In this document: positions 29,200-39,800 of the stretch, in pieces
How positions within the stretch are numbered: the first letter of the stretch is position 1
Layout of the letters: every line of letters starts with the position of its first letter
Assembly: GCA_903924985.1 (NCBI GenBank)
Contig: CAIYDT010000107.1
Coordinates: 1 to 64,000, forward strand
Source of the DNA: an uncultured Acetobacteraceae bacterium
Lineage (GTDB): Bacteria > Pseudomonadota > Alphaproteobacteria > Acetobacterales > Acetobacteraceae
DNA: 64,000 bases
Reading direction: 5' to 3'
Notes under the pieces: model-generated
The model's input: the letters and a program-made list of their open reading frames with translations, nothing else
Told to the model about the DNA's origin: nothing
Database searches by the model: none
Position numbers and translations under genes: made by a program

Positions 29200-29354
29200 C
29201 CGCTCTATTCCTGGGATTGATGGGCTTTATTAGTGATTACATGGATACGACCGTCCATACTTGATGTTGGTAGGGTCCCGCCGTGGCCAGGTGGCCGGTT
29301 TTTAGTCTCTGGACTTGCGCCGCGCGGACGGCAACACTGGCGCACTGTAGGAGA

Positions 29355-29690
29355 ATGAGGATGGTAAAGGACCAACGCGGGCGGCGTGCGACGGCTGGCA
29401 CTACAGTGAAACAACCTTCCCGCGGACTGGCGGTTGCGGCTCGGGACGGTGATGGGCGTACCTCTGACGCCTGGCTGGCCGCTGTGGTTTTCGGTTCGGC
29501 CGAGGCCAAAATGCCGGTCAACATACGCCTGGACGCCGATATTGTACGATTCTTCCGAGCGAGCGGGCCGGGGTATCAGACCCGAATCAATGAGGTTCTG
29601 AAGGCCTTTGTCGCGGCCCGTCTCCGAGCCGGCGATCTTCCAGAGGCGCCGCCGAAGCTGCGGGAGAATGGGCACAAGCGGCCAAAGTAG
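29355..29690 (+). CDS. BrnA-like antitoxin family protein (orphan)
   Basis: KMPVNIRLDADIVRFFRASGPGYQTRINEVLKAFVAARL matches the BrnA pattern (RLDxDVxxxFRxxGxGYQTRINxxLRxY). Confidence 0.7.
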   Translation: MRMVKDQRGRRATAGTTVKQPSRGLAVAARDGDGRTSDAWLAAVVFGSAEAKMPVNIRLDADIVRFFRASGPGYQTRINEVLKAFVAARLRAGDLPEAPPKLRENGHKRPK

Positions 29691-29696
29691 CTTTCG

Positions 29697-30557
29697 TTAC
29701 GAACGCCCGCTCGCCTTCCGCCCCCGCTCCAGGGCGGCGAAGGACGGCACCGGCGGCGGCATCAGCCAGCGGAAGCCTTGTTCCAGCAGCGCCTCGACAT
29801 TGCGCGCGTTCACGTGCGGATGGCCGCACACGACGTTGTGGGACTTGCAGATTGCCAGCACGTCGGCGATCGCGGAGGCCACCGTCGGGTGTTCGTATTG
29901 CCTGGGATAGCCCAGGTCCTGCGACAGGTCGCCCTCACCGATCAACACCACGCCAATGCCGGGTACTTGTTTCAACATCTTCGGCAGGTTCGCGATGGCG
30001 CGCTTTTCCTCGATCATGATGACGACCAGGATTTCGCCCGCCGGGTTCAGCGGCCAGACGTCGGCGCGCTTGTAGTACTCCTGATCCGTCAGGCCCCAGT
30101 AGCGGGACGCCGAGCGCGGTGCGTCGCCTCGCTGGCCGGGGGGATCGTAAAACGGCGCCTCGTTTGGACGGGGGTAGCGGCAGGACGCCACCGCGTTGCG
30201 CGCGTCGTCCACCGTGGACACGTGCGGCCAGATGACGCCATAGACGCCGCTATCCAGCACCTGCTTGGCGATCCATTGGCTGTTTTCGCCGCCATTGGGG
30301 GGAATGCGCACGAAGGGCGCCACCGCCGGGGCGATGGAGCCGGATTCCACGATCTGCCGGCGGCTCAGCATGTATTGCATGCAGTCCCGCAGGGCTCTGA
30401 TGTCGTAGGGATTATGCTCCATCTCGAACACCACCCCGTCGTATGGGGCCGAGGCGATGGTCAGCGCCGCGCCGATTTCGGCGGGGGAGAAGGGGACAAA
30501 CGCCGGCTGGCCGGCTTCCAGGGCCTTGATGACGCCGTTCAGGCGGGGGATTTCCAT
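29697..30557 (-). CDS. HpcH/HpaI aldolase family protein
   Basis: GVVFEMEHNPYDIRALRDCMQYML, PFVRIPPNG, VLDSGVYGVIWPHV, VVIMIEEKRAIANL. Confidence 0.88.
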   Translation of the reverse strand: MEIPRLNGVIKALEAGQPAFVPFSPAEIGAALTIASAPYDGVVFEMEHNPYDIRALRDCMQYMLSRRQIVESGSIAPAVAPFVRIPPNGGENSQWIAKQVLDSGVYGVIWPHVSTVDDARNAVASCRYPRPNEAPFYDPPGQRGDAPRSASRYWGLTDQEYYKRADVWPLNPAGEILVVIMIEEKRAIANLPKMLKQVPGIGVVLIGEGDLSQDLGYPRQYEHPTVASAIADVLAICKSHNVVCGHPHVNARNVEALLEQGFRWLMPPPVPSFAALERGRKASGRS

Positions 30558-30571
30558 CGGATACTCTCCCT

Positions 30572-31606
30572 TCAGGTGGTGGCGCGCTCCAGGATGCGGA
30601 ACGGGACGTGCCAATGCCCTTCTTGCCGAGGGCCGTTTCCGGTCAGGCGCTGCAGTACGAAGCCGGCCGCGATCTGGCCGGCTTCGGCGCCCTCCACGTT
30701 CACCGTGGTAAAAGCTGGCTCACTCGCGGCGCTGAGTTCGAAGTTGCCGAAGCCGCACACGGACAACCGGCCCGGTACGGCCAAGCAATGCTTGCGCGCT
30801 TCGGTGATGGCCCCGAACGCCAGCAGATCGGAGCTACAGAACAAAGCGGTGCGTTCGGTCATATTGGGCAGCATCCCGGCGAGAGCCTGCCGCCCGGCCA
30901 TGATGGTGCTCGGCGCTTTTACTGTCGATTCCCCAATGACGATGCCACCCGCCCGGTGCATGGCCTGGGCGAAGGATTGGGTCCGTTGCAGGGCGCGGGG
31001 ATCGTCGGCCGAGATCGTGGCGAAGCGTGTGTGGCCTTTGGCGAGGAAAAAGCGGGCCACTTCCTGGCCCACTTCCTCATGGTCGAACCCCACCTGCATG
31101 TCGATCGGGCGGCTGGACACGTCCCAAATTTCCACCACGGGGATATGCGATTCCGTGATCATTTGGATGGCGCCGGGCGTGTGGGCGGCGCCAGCGATCA
31201 GCAGTGCATCGGGGCGGCGGCCGAGCAGGGCTCGGAGCAGGGCCTCTTTGTCGTTCTCGCCGTAGCCCGACAAAGACAGCATCACCTCATACCCCGCCAG
31301 GCGCATTGCGTCCGTAAAGGTTTGGATGACGCCGGCGAACATGGGATGCGCGATGGTGGGCACCACGGCGGCCACCATGCGGCTCCTGCGCGACGACAGC
31401 CCCCCGGCGATCAGGTTGGGGACATAGCCCAACTGGTCGATGGCAATGCGGACCTTGGCCGCGGTGGCGGGGGAGACCCGGTCGGGGGTGTTGATAACGC
31501 GCGAGACAGTCATCGGCGCGACGCCCGCGAGAGTCGCGACATCGGTGATCTTCACCGGGGTGCGGGGGCGCTCAGTTGGTTTTGGGCCGGGGCCATCGGT
31601 GGGCAT
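30572..31606 (-). CDS. LacI-family transcriptional regulator
   Basis: KITDVATLAGVAPMTVSRVINTPDRVSPATAAKVRIAIDQLGYVPN HTH plus periplasmic-binding-like domain. Confidence 0.93.
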   Translation of the reverse strand: MPTDGPGPKPTERPRTPVKITDVATLAGVAPMTVSRVINTPDRVSPATAAKVRIAIDQLGYVPNLIAGGLSSRRSRMVAAVVPTIAHPMFAGVIQTFTDAMRLAGYEVMLSLSGYGENDKEALLRALLGRRPDALLIAGAAHTPGAIQMITESHIPVVEIWDVSSRPIDMQVGFDHEEVGQEVARFFLAKGHTRFATISADDPRALQRTQSFAQAMHRAGGIVIGESTVKAPSTIMAGRQALAGMLPNMTERTALFCSSDLLAFGAITEARKHCLAVPGRLSVCGFGNFELSAASEPAFTTVNVEGAEAGQIAAGFVLQRLTGNGPRQEGHWHVPFRILERATT

Positions 31607-31686
31607 GGGGGGGGAGCGTAGCTGGTTGCGAGGACGGAGGCCAGCGGGGGGGCGCGGTCCATCCAATCCTTCAGTATCCCAAATCG

Positions 31687-32361
31687 TTACGACCGTCCCC
31701 CCATCGCGAAACTGAACAGCCGATCCTTGCCCAACAAAAACACCCGCCCGCCGCGCGGAAACAGCCGAGCAATCGCCGGATCTCGAACATCCAGCCCCCC
31801 GGTATATTCCCCAAAGGCCGGCATCATCACCCGCCGCATATCCGTCACGAAACACGCTCTGCTGACAGTGGTGCCCCGCGTCGGAACCACCGCCTTGGGG
31901 TGATGATGTCCCACAATTTCCCCCGGTGCCGCGCCCGGAATAGCCTCATGCCGGAAGGTAAACGGTCCAGTGACGAATTCCGCCACCGATTCTCCACCGA
32001 TGCCTGATGGCGGCGTGGGATCGTGATTGCCTAGTACCCAAACGAAGCGGCAATCCTCCGTAATGCCGTTCAACCGATCGAGTTCTCCCGCCGGCAACCG
32101 ACTTGCGCCCTCTCGGTCATGGAACGAATCCCCCAGCGCCACTACGATCTTCGGCTTCCACCGCCGCAGCAGCAGATGCAGCCGGTCGAGCGTCGCCTGC
32201 GTGTCCCAGGGCGGCAGCAGCATGCCCCGCCGAGCGAAGGCGGTGCCTTTTTCCAGATGCAGGTCGGATACCGCGAGCAACCCGGCAGCCGGCCAGATCA
32301 GCACGCCGGCGGGATCGAGCATCAGGCGTTCGCCCGCGATATGGATGGGGGCAGCGGACAT
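31687..32361 (-). CDS. pdeM: Ligase-associated DNA damage response endonuclease PdeM-like phosphoesterase
   Basis: LLAVSDLHLEKGTAFARRGMLLPPWDTQATL, VVALGDSFHD, VLGNHDP, GHHHPKAV: metallophosphoesterase with PdeM pattern. Confidence 0.85.
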   Translation of the reverse strand: MSAAPIHIAGERLMLDPAGVLIWPAAGLLAVSDLHLEKGTAFARRGMLLPPWDTQATLDRLHLLLRRWKPKIVVALGDSFHDREGASRLPAGELDRLNGITEDCRFVWVLGNHDPTPPSGIGGESVAEFVTGPFTFRHEAIPGAAPGEIVGHHHPKAVVPTRGTTVSRACFVTDMRRVMMPAFGEYTGGLDVRDPAIARLFPRGGRVFLLGKDRLFSFAMGGRS

Positions 32362-34823
32362 TATCGGCGATCTCCTGCGTATAACGGCATCTCTTGCTGC
32401 GACCATGCTGCCTGATGGTCGCCTGTTGCCTCGGCGATAATAGCCTCGGCTTCGGCCAAAAGCGCCTCCTCATTATCGCCCGACCGCACGCTTTCCCGCC
32501 CGATTTCCAGCAGCACTGGCACCGCGAGGGGGGACACGCGCGATAGTACCATATGCACGATGCGGCCTTTGATGCGCGCCAGCATGCCCGCGATGCGTCC
32601 GACGTCGATCAATCCTGACGCCGCGTCTGCTCGGGTTGCGCGCAGCAGGATGTGATCTGGTTGGTGCTGCCGCAGCACGTTGTAGATCAGGTCTGAATTC
32701 ACCGTGACGGCTTTGCGGGTTTTCTCTCCGCCGGGGTGGTTACGCTGAATCAGCCCCGCGATCACCGCGACATTTCGAAACGTCCGTTTCAGCATGGAGC
32801 TTTCGGCAAGCCAGGATTCCAGATCGTCGCCCAGCATGTCCTGCTCGAACAGGCGGGCGATATCGTGCGGCTGGTGGGCGGACCAGATGCCGAGAACGTA
32901 GTCGGTGGCGACGAAACCCAGCGGCGCCATGCCGAACCGCTCCATACGCTTGGTGATCAGCATGCCCAGGGTTTGGTGCGCGTTGCGGCCCTCGAAACAA
33001 TAGGCCACCAGATACCAGCTATCGCCGCGAGGGAAGGTTTCCACCAGCAGGTCGTTGCGGCCTGGCATGTGCGACACGGACCGCTGCATGCGCAACCAAT
33101 CCGCGACCTGTTCCGGCAGCACGTCGTAGCGGCTGAAATTCTGTAGCAATCCGCGGACACCGTCGGCGAGATTGGTGGTCAGCGGCATGCGCCCGCCCTC
33201 ATACGCGGGAACCATCGGGTCCCCGGTGCCACCCTCCTGACATTCCACCGCCATTTCGTGCACACGGACGAACTTCAACAGGCGTCCGGCGAACATGAAG
33301 GTGTCGCCGGGGCGGAGCAGGCCGGCGAAGTATTCCTCCAATTCCCCCAGCACCGGCCCGATGCGACTTTTCCCCGATACCAGCCGAACCTTCAACAATG
33401 GTGCCTCGACGATGGTGCCGATGTTCATGCGGTGCTGGGCGGCGATGCGGGCGGATCGGACGTGCAGGCGGCCTTCGCTGTCCCGGAACAACTTGCGCCA
33501 CTGTTCGTAGGCGGCCAGCGCATAACCGCCGTGTTCGACGTAGGCCAGGACGTCGTCGAAATCTTTCCGCGACAGTGCGGCATAGGGCGCGGCGGTCACA
33601 ACCTCGGCGTAGACGTCGTCCGGCAGAAAGGGTGCGGAGCATGCCAATCCCAGCAGATGCTGCGCCAACACATCCAGCCCGCCCGGTCGCGGCGGGTCGC
33701 CGTCCAGTTCCCGTGCGGCGACGCCGATGATGGCGGCTTCGCACTCCAAGACCTCGAAGCGGTTGGCGGGGACAAGGATGGCGCGGGAGGCCTCGTCCAT
33801 CCGGTGGTTGGACCGTCCCACGCGTTGCAACAACCGCGACACCCCTTTGGGGGCGCCGACCTGGATCACCTGATCCACCCCGCCCCAGTCGATGCCCAGA
33901 TCCAGCGACGATGTTGCCACCACCGCCCGCAGCCGCCCCTCCGACATCGCGGCTTCGACTTTGCGGCGTTGGCCGATCTCCAGGGAGCCGTGGTGCAGCG
34001 CGATGGGCAGGGTCTTGTCGTTGATCTTCCACAGCGCCTGGAACATCAGCTCGGCTTGCGCGCGGGTGTTGACGAAGACGATGGTCATGCCGGTGGCGGC
34101 GATGCGCGCCAAAATCTGCGGTGCCGCCTCCAGTCCCATGTGCCCGGCCCAGGAAAGTTCCCCCTCCGGCAGCATCATGGTGATGGATGGCGGTGTCCCG
34201 TCGGCGACAGCGATGGTCCGCGAGGCACCCACGAAGGCCTCGATCGCGCGGGGATGCGCCACCGTCGCGGACAACCCGACGCAGCGCAGGCCCGGTGCCA
34301 GCGTGCGCAACCGCGACACCCCCAGCGCCAGCTGATCGCCCCGTTTGGTGCCGGCGAGGGCGTGAACCTCGTCCATCACCACACACGCCAGCCCCCCGAA
34401 AAAGACCGGCGCGTCGGGGGAGGACAGCAGCACCGCCAGACTCTCCGGCGTTGTCAGCAGCAGTTGCGGCGGACGCGCCTTCTGACGGGCACGGCGATTG
34501 GCTGGGGTGTCGCCGGTGCGGGTCTCGATGCGGATGGGCAGGCCCATATCCTCGACCGGGCGCATCAGGTTGCGGGCGATGTCGGTGGCCAAGGCTTTCA
34601 GCGGGCTGACATAGAGCGTGTGCAGCAGGTCGGACGGGGTTTCCTGCAAAGCAATCAGGCTGGGCAAAAAACCAGCCAGCGTCTTACCGCCGCCAGTGGG
34701 GGCGATGAGCAAAATACTCTCCCCGGCGCGTGCTGCGTCCAGCATGGCCAGCTGATGCGTCCGGGGCGACCAGCCCTGGGCGGCGAACCACGCGGCAAAG
34801 GGTTCTGGCAATGTTCCCGGCAT
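32361..34823 (-). CDS. Ligase-associated DEAD/DEAH-box (Lhr-like) DNA helicase
   Basis: FAAQGWSPRTHQLAMLDAARAGESILLIAPTGGGKTLAGFLPSL, VMDEVHAL, VGLSATVAHP, SSLDLGIDWGGVDQVIQVGAPKGVSRLLQRVGRSNHR. Confidence 0.92.
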   Translation of the reverse strand: MPGTLPEPFAAWFAAQGWSPRTHQLAMLDAARAGESILLIAPTGGGKTLAGFLPSLIALQETPSDLLHTLYVSPLKALATDIARNLMRPVEDMGLPIRIETRTGDTPANRRARQKARPPQLLLTTPESLAVLLSSPDAPVFFGGLACVVMDEVHALAGTKRGDQLALGVSRLRTLAPGLRCVGLSATVAHPRAIEAFVGASRTIAVADGTPPSITMMLPEGELSWAGHMGLEAAPQILARIAATGMTIVFVNTRAQAELMFQALWKINDKTLPIALHHGSLEIGQRRKVEAAMSEGRLRAVVATSSLDLGIDWGGVDQVIQVGAPKGVSRLLQRVGRSNHRMDEASRAILVPANRFEVLECEAAIIGVAARELDGDPPRPGGLDVLAQHLLGLACSAPFLPDDVYAEVVTAAPYAALSRKDFDDVLAYVEHGGYALAAYEQWRKLFRDSEGRLHVRSARIAAQHRMNIGTIVEAPLLKVRLVSGKSRIGPVLGELEEYFAGLLRPGDTFMFAGRLLKFVRVHEMAVECQEGGTGDPMVPAYEGGRMPLTTNLADGVRGLLQNFSRYDVLPEQVADWLRMQRSVSHMPGRNDLLVETFPRGDSWYLVAYCFEGRNAHQTLGMLITKRMERFGMAPLGFVATDYVLGIWSAHQPHDIARLFEQDMLGDDLESWLAESSMLKRTFRNVAVIAGLIQRNHPGGEKTRKAVTVNSDLIYNVLRQHQPDHILLRATRADAASGLIDVGRIAGMLARIKGRIVHMVLSRVSPLAVPVLLEIGRESVRSGDNEEALLAEAEAIIAEATGDHQAAWSQQEMPLYAGDRR

Positions 34824-34857
34824 GCCGTAGAATAACCACATCATAAGGCCGCATGCC

Positions 34858-35871
34858 ATGCCGCACCCGGATACCTGGCTGAAACCGCTGCCCCAAGGCC
34901 TGTATTGCGAGCCCGGCGGCTTCTTCATCGACCCCTCCCGCGTGGTGGAGCGGGCGGTGATCACGCACGCCCACTCTGACCACGCCAGGCCCGGCCACAA
35001 AGCGGTGCTGGCGACCGCTGAGACCCTGGCCCTGATGCGCGCCCGCATGGGCCCGAAACGGGCGGGCCACGCTCAGCAAGCCCTGGCGTATGGAGAGACC
35101 ATCACCATCAATGACGTCCGTGTCTGGCTGCAACCCGCCGGCCACGTGCTCGGCAGCGCGCAGGTGGCGATGGAGTACCGGGGCAGCCGAGTGGTCGTCA
35201 GTGGCGACTACAAACGCACCCCCGATCCGACGTGTACGCCGTTCGAGCCGGTTGCATGCGACGTGTTCGTGACCGAGGCCACCTTCGGCCTACCGGTGTT
35301 CCTCCATCCGCCGCCGGAAACCGAGATCGCCCGCCTGCTGGACAGCGTCACGCTGTTTCCCAACAGGACCCACCTTGTCGGCTGCTACAGCCTGGGGAAA
35401 TGCCAACGCCTGATCGCGCTGCTACGCCGCGCCGGCTATGACGCCCCGATCTTTGTGCACCCCGCGCTGGCCGCGATGTGCGCGGTCTACGAGGCTGGTG
35501 GCATCAAGCTCGGCGACCTCCGCGCAGTTGCGAACGCGCATCACCTTGCCGGCGCCATCGTCCTGGCACCGCCCGGGTCGGCGGTCCCAGCCGCTATAAA
35601 ACCAGTGATCGTCGCCGCCTCCGGCTGGATGCGCATCCGCCAGCGCGCCAAATCCAGCGGTGCCGAATTGCCCTTGATTATCTCCGACCACGCCGACTGG
35701 AACGAGCTGAACCGCACAATCGACGACACTGGCGCGCCCGAGGTCTGGGTCACCCACGGCTGGGAAGCCCCCCTGATCCACGCCGCCGCCCAGCGCGGCA
35801 TCCGCGGACGGGCGTTGCGGTTGGTGGGCTATGGGGACGAAGATGCGCCGGACCAGGAGGCCGCATCATGA
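34858..35871 (+). CDS. Ligase-associated DNA exonuclease (metallo-beta-lactamase fold)
   Basis: PQGLYCEPGGFFIDPSRVVERAVITHAHSDHARPGHKAVLAT, GHVLGSAQV, VVVSGDYKRTPDPTCTPFEPVACDVFVTEATFGLPVF, ISDHADW. Confidence 0.92.
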   Translation: MPHPDTWLKPLPQGLYCEPGGFFIDPSRVVERAVITHAHSDHARPGHKAVLATAETLALMRARMGPKRAGHAQQALAYGETITINDVRVWLQPAGHVLGSAQVAMEYRGSRVVVSGDYKRTPDPTCTPFEPVACDVFVTEATFGLPVFLHPPPETEIARLLDSVTLFPNRTHLVGCYSLGKCQRLIALLRRAGYDAPIFVHPALAAMCAVYEAGGIKLGDLRAVANAHHLAGAIVLAPPGSAVPAAIKPVIVAASGWMRIRQRAKSSGAELPLIISDHADWNELNRTIDDTGAPEVWVTHGWEAPLIHAAAQRGIRGRALRLVGYGDEDAPDQEAAS

Positions 35872-36368
35872 CCGAACCTTTGACCTTCACCTTCGCAGTC
35901 GACGGCGCGATCCCCAACTCGCCTCTGCCGTTGCTGGTCTACCGCGACGCCGTGCCCGCCGACCCCGCCAAAATCGAGCACCTGTTCGCTGCCAACCGCT
36001 GGCCCCCCGCCTGGCGCGATGGGGTGCACACCTTCCACCATTTCCACAGCAACGCGCACGAGGTCCTGGGCGTCGCCCGAGGCGAGGCAACCGTTCTGTT
36101 CGGTGGACCCAACGGAACGGAATTGACGGTCAAAGCCGGCGACGTGGTCGTGGTCCCAGCCGGGGTCGGCCACTGCAACCAGCGCCAAACACCCGACCTA
36201 CTGATCGTCGGCGGCTACCCTGACAACGCGCGGAGGCCGGACATGCACCGGTGCAGGGCAGGGGACCAAGGCGTGCTCGCCGCCGCCAACGTATCCAACG
36301 TCGCGATGCCGCCGGCCGATCCGGTAGCGGGAGAAGCAGGTCCGTTAAAGCGCCTATGGGGCGCCTAA
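35868..36368 (+). CDS. Cupin-fold protein (YjlB-like)
   Basis: THFHHFHSNAHEVLGVARGEATVLFGG, VKAGDVVVVPAGVGHCNQ, LLIVGGYP; ATGA overlap with the exonuclease gene. Confidence 0.8.
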   Translation: MTEPLTFTFAVDGAIPNSPLPLLVYRDAVPADPAKIEHLFAANRWPPAWRDGVHTFHHFHSNAHEVLGVARGEATVLFGGPNGTELTVKAGDVVVVPAGVGHCNQRQTPDLLIVGGYPDNARRPDMHRCRAGDQGVLAAANVSNVAMPPADPVAGEAGPLKRLWGA

Positions 36369-37942
36369 ACCCGCTTCGCCCCCCAGAACAACGGGAACCC
36401 ATCCGGTATCCCATCGATCGTGTTCTGCCACGCCACCGGCTGATACCATTGGCCAACCGGCAGATGCGGCACGTCGACAAAACATTGCTTCTGGATCTCG
36501 TCGGCGAGTTTCTTCTGCGTCGGCAGGTCCGCCGCGTCGGCCCACGCGGAGCGTAACTCCTCGATCTTTGGGCTGTCGGTCCAGCCGAACCATGCCTTTT
36601 GCCCGGTGGTGCGGAGGAAGTGCAGTAGCGGGGTCTGCATGTCCAGGCCGTTGGCAGTGGTGAAAATGGTGCTCCAGCCGCCCTTGTCGACCGGTTGCTT
36701 GCTTTCCCGCCGCACGATCGCGGTGCCCCAGTCCATCGCCTGGTTCTCCACATTCATGCCCACCGACTGCATCATCGCGGTGCCGACGTCGGTCATCGCC
36801 TTGCGGTAATAGGGCTCACCCGGTGCCAGCATAACGACTTTCTCGCCGTTGTACCCCGCCTCCTTCAGGGCGGCGCGCACCTTCGCCAAATCGCGGGGGC
36901 CGTTCAGTACCTCCATCCCGGCGTCGGAAGCCATGTCGGTCCCCGGCGTGAAGATGCCCACGCCGGCGCGCCACATCGTCGGGTCCAACCCCGCGACCGC
37001 CGTCATGAATTCCTGCTGGTCGATGGCGCCCAGCAGCGCCCGTCGGATCGCGGCCTTATCGAACGGCGGCTGCAGGTTGTTGGTCTTCATGAAGCCGAGG
37101 GTGCCGTTGTGGTCCTTGATCTCCACCTTGATCTTGCCGGTCTTGCGCAGCACCGGCAGCAAATCGGGGGTCGGCAGCTCCCACCAGTCCATCTCCCCCG
37201 CCCGCATGGCACTGGCGGAGGTGCCGTCGTCCGGGCTGGTCAGCCATTCCACCCGCTCGAAGTGGACAATCTTGCCGCCGGAGGTCCAGCCGGTGTTCGG
37301 GTCCGCCCGCGGCACGTACTTCTCGTTCTTGACGTACACGGCGCGCGCACCTGAAACCCACTCGTCGGCCTTGAAGCGGAATGGGCCGCTGCCGACCATT
37401 TCCGTCACCGCCTTGAACGGGTCGGTGCTGGCGAAGCGCTCGGGCATCATGGCGCACATCGGGGTGGAGATTTTCCCCAGCGCGTACGGCAGGATCCCCG
37501 TCGCATGCTTCAGGCGGAACTGGATGGTGCGGTCGTCGATCGCGGTCAGCTCGTCCGTGCGCGCCATCAGCAGGCTGCCGATGCCGTCGCGCACGGCCCA
37601 GCGTTTGATGGACGCGACGCAATCGCGAGCGGTCACCCGTTCCCCGTCGTGCCAGAACAGGCCCTCCCGCAGGCGCAGCTTCCAGCGCTTGCCGTCGTCC
37701 TCGGTTTCCACCTTGTCCAGCATCTGCGGCTGCATTTTGTAGTTGCTGTCCATGCCGAACAGCGTGTCGAAGATCATGTAGCCGTGGTTGCGCGCCGTGT
37801 AGACGGTGGTGACGATGGGATCGATGATCGTCAGGTCGGATTGCGGGATGAACTTCAGCGGCGCGACGGCGGCGCCCCGACCGATGGACGGCGCGGCCAA
37901 GGCGGCGGTCAGACCGGCGGCAAATGTGCGGCGGCGGATCAT
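36365..37942 (-). CDS. ABC transporter substrate-binding protein (peptide/dipeptide, SBP_bac_5)
   Basis: Signal MIRRRTFAAGLTAALAAPSIGRGAA; FIPQSDLTIIDPIVTTVYTARNHGYMIFDTLFGMD; LREGLFWHDGERVTARDCVASIKRW. Confidence 0.92.
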   Translation of the reverse strand: MIRRRTFAAGLTAALAAPSIGRGAAVAPLKFIPQSDLTIIDPIVTTVYTARNHGYMIFDTLFGMDSNYKMQPQMLDKVETEDDGKRWKLRLREGLFWHDGERVTARDCVASIKRWAVRDGIGSLLMARTDELTAIDDRTIQFRLKHATGILPYALGKISTPMCAMMPERFASTDPFKAVTEMVGSGPFRFKADEWVSGARAVYVKNEKYVPRADPNTGWTSGGKIVHFERVEWLTSPDDGTSASAMRAGEMDWWELPTPDLLPVLRKTGKIKVEIKDHNGTLGFMKTNNLQPPFDKAAIRRALLGAIDQQEFMTAVAGLDPTMWRAGVGIFTPGTDMASDAGMEVLNGPRDLAKVRAALKEAGYNGEKVVMLAPGEPYYRKAMTDVGTAMMQSVGMNVENQAMDWGTAIVRRESKQPVDKGGWSTIFTTANGLDMQTPLLHFLRTTGQKAWFGWTDSPKIEELRSAWADAADLPTQKKLADEIQKQCFVDVPHLPVGQWYQPVAWQNTIDGIPDGFPLFWGAKRV

Positions 37943-38108
37943 AGTTTTTTCTCCCTGCGCTTATTTCTGCCCGCCGTTACCCCTGTCGGCGCGGGCTGTC
38001 TATGTATGCACCCGCGGCATGCGATAGAGGGCAAAATTTTTGGTTCCCGTTAACTTCTTGTTAATCCCTCCTCGCTACAATCGGCGGTAGCAAAGGAGCC
38101 CTGGACCC

Positions 38109-39800
38109 ATGACCTTCCTCAGCCGCTGCAAAATCCGCACGAAACTGACTCTGTTACTCGGCTTGTTCGCACTGGGGTTGGTGGCCCTGGCGGCGATCGA
38201 CGGTGCCGCGCTTCACCAGCGTATGCTGGATGAGCGAATCGGGAAGCTGAAAGCCACGGTCGAGATGATGGCCGGCTATACCGCCGCGCAGGACCGCCTG
38301 GTCGCCGCCGGAAGGATGACGGCCGAACAGGAAATGGCACGCCTGCGGGACATGGCGCACGCCACGCGGTTTGACGGCGGCAGCGGCTATCTGACGTTGC
38401 AGAGCATGGAGGGTGTTGTGCTGATCCATGGCACCGACCCAAGCCGGGAGGATAAACCCAGTACCGCCACGGACGCGCATGGACGGCCGATCATCGAGCT
38501 GATTCGCGACGCGGTGCGAGCCGCCGACAGCGGCACGATATCCTACATGTTCCCAAAGCCCGGGCAGTCGCAGCCGCTGCCGAAGGTCGCCTATGTTCTG
38601 CGTATTCCCGCGCTGAAAGGTGTGCTTTTGGCCGGCGCCTACACCGACGATCTGGACGCCGATTTCCGGACCCAGATGGTGTCGCTGTCAGCGATGGGGG
38701 GCGGAGTGCTGCTGGTGACGCTGATGCTCGCCTGGCTGGTGGGGCGGGATATCAGCGGTTCGCTGCAACGGCTGAAGGCCGCCATGGCGGCGCTGGCCAA
38801 CGGCGCGTTGGACACAAAAATCCCCGGTACGACCCGACACGACGAAATCGGCGAGATGGCCGCCGCCGTGCAGGTCTTCAAGGACAACGCGTTGGCGATG
38901 GCGCGCCTGAAAACCGAACGGGAAGCGGCCGACAAGTGGGCGGTTGAGGAGAAGAATCGGGCGATGGCGCAACTCGTAGGCGACTTCGAATCCCAGGTCA
39001 GCGCCATCGTCGACACGGTCGCCGCCGCCGCCACCGAGATGGAACGCGCTGCCGGCACCATGACAACCACCACCGCCCAAACCGCTCGGCAGGTTTCCGC
39101 GGCGTCCGTCGCGTCGGATATGGCGTCCAACAACGTGATGTCGGTCGCGGACGCGGCGGAGAAATTGTCCGGATCGGTGTCGGAAATCACCCGGCAAGTG
39201 GCCTTTTCGTCGGAAATTGCCGCCAAGGCGGTGACCGAATCCGAGCGCACCAATGCTTTGGTCAGCGGCCTGACCGACGCGGCGCAGAAGATTGGCGCGG
39301 TGACGAACATGATCAACGAAATTGCCGGTCAGACCAATCTGCTCGCATTGAACGCCACCATTGAGGCTGCCCGCGCCGGGGAGGCCGGCAAGGGTTTCGC
39401 GGTGGTGGCGAGCGAGGTGAAGAACCTCGCCAGCCAAACCGCCAAGGCCACCCAGGAAATCAGCGGCCACATCGCCGCGATGCAAAGCGCGACCGGGGAG
39501 ACGGTGGCGGCGGTGCAATCGATCGGTGCCACCATCGGTCAGCTCAACGACACCGCCGCCACAATCTTCGCGGCCGTGGAGGAACAGGGCGTGGCGACCC
39601 GCGATATCGCGCGCAACGTGCAGCAGGTTGCCGCCGGAACGTCCGATGTGGCGAAGAACATAGACGGGGCGACACGGGCCGTGACCGAAACAGGCGCCGC
39701 GGCGACTCAGGTACACGGCGCGGCCGGGGCGTTATCGAAGCAGGCGGTGGCGCTGCGAGGGCAGGTGGGGCAGTTCCTGGCGGCCGTGCGGGCGGCGTGA
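38109..39800 (+). CDS. Methyl-accepting chemotaxis protein (Cache sensor, HAMP, MCP signalling domain)
   Basis: TM1, [16 protein letters not shown] sensor, HAMP, and hairpin [50 protein letters not shown]. Confidence 0.96.
   Translation: MTFLSRCKIRTKLTLLLGLFALGLVALAAIDGAALHQRMLDERIGKLKATVEMMAGYTAAQDRLVAAGRMTAEQEMARLRDMAHATRFDGGSGYLTLQSMEGVVLIHGTDPSREDKPSTATDAHGRPIIELIRDAVRAADSGTISYMFPKPGQSQPLPKVAYVLRIPALKGVLLAGAYTDDLDADFRTQMVSLSAMGGGVLLVTLMLAWLVGRDISGSLQRLKAAMAALANGALDTKIPGTTRHDEIGEMAAAVQVFKDNALAMARLKTEREAADKWAVEEKNRAMAQLVGDFESQVSAIVDTVAAAATEMERAAGTMTTTTAQTARQVSAASVASDMASNNVMSVADAAEKLSGSVSEITRQVAFSSEIAAKAVTESERTNALVSGLTDAAQKIGAVTNMINEIAGQTNLLALNATIEAARAGEAGKGFAVVASEVKNLASQTAKATQEISGHIAAMQSATGETVAAVQSIGATIGQLNDTAATIFAAVEEQGVATRDIARNVQQVAAGTSDVAKNIDGATRAVTETGAAATQVHGAAGALSKQAVALRGQVGQFLAAVRAA

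Noticed and set aside
33258-34835. 525-aa plus ORF opposite the helicase gene
   Set aside because: No recognisable domain; the opposite strand encodes all helicase motifs.
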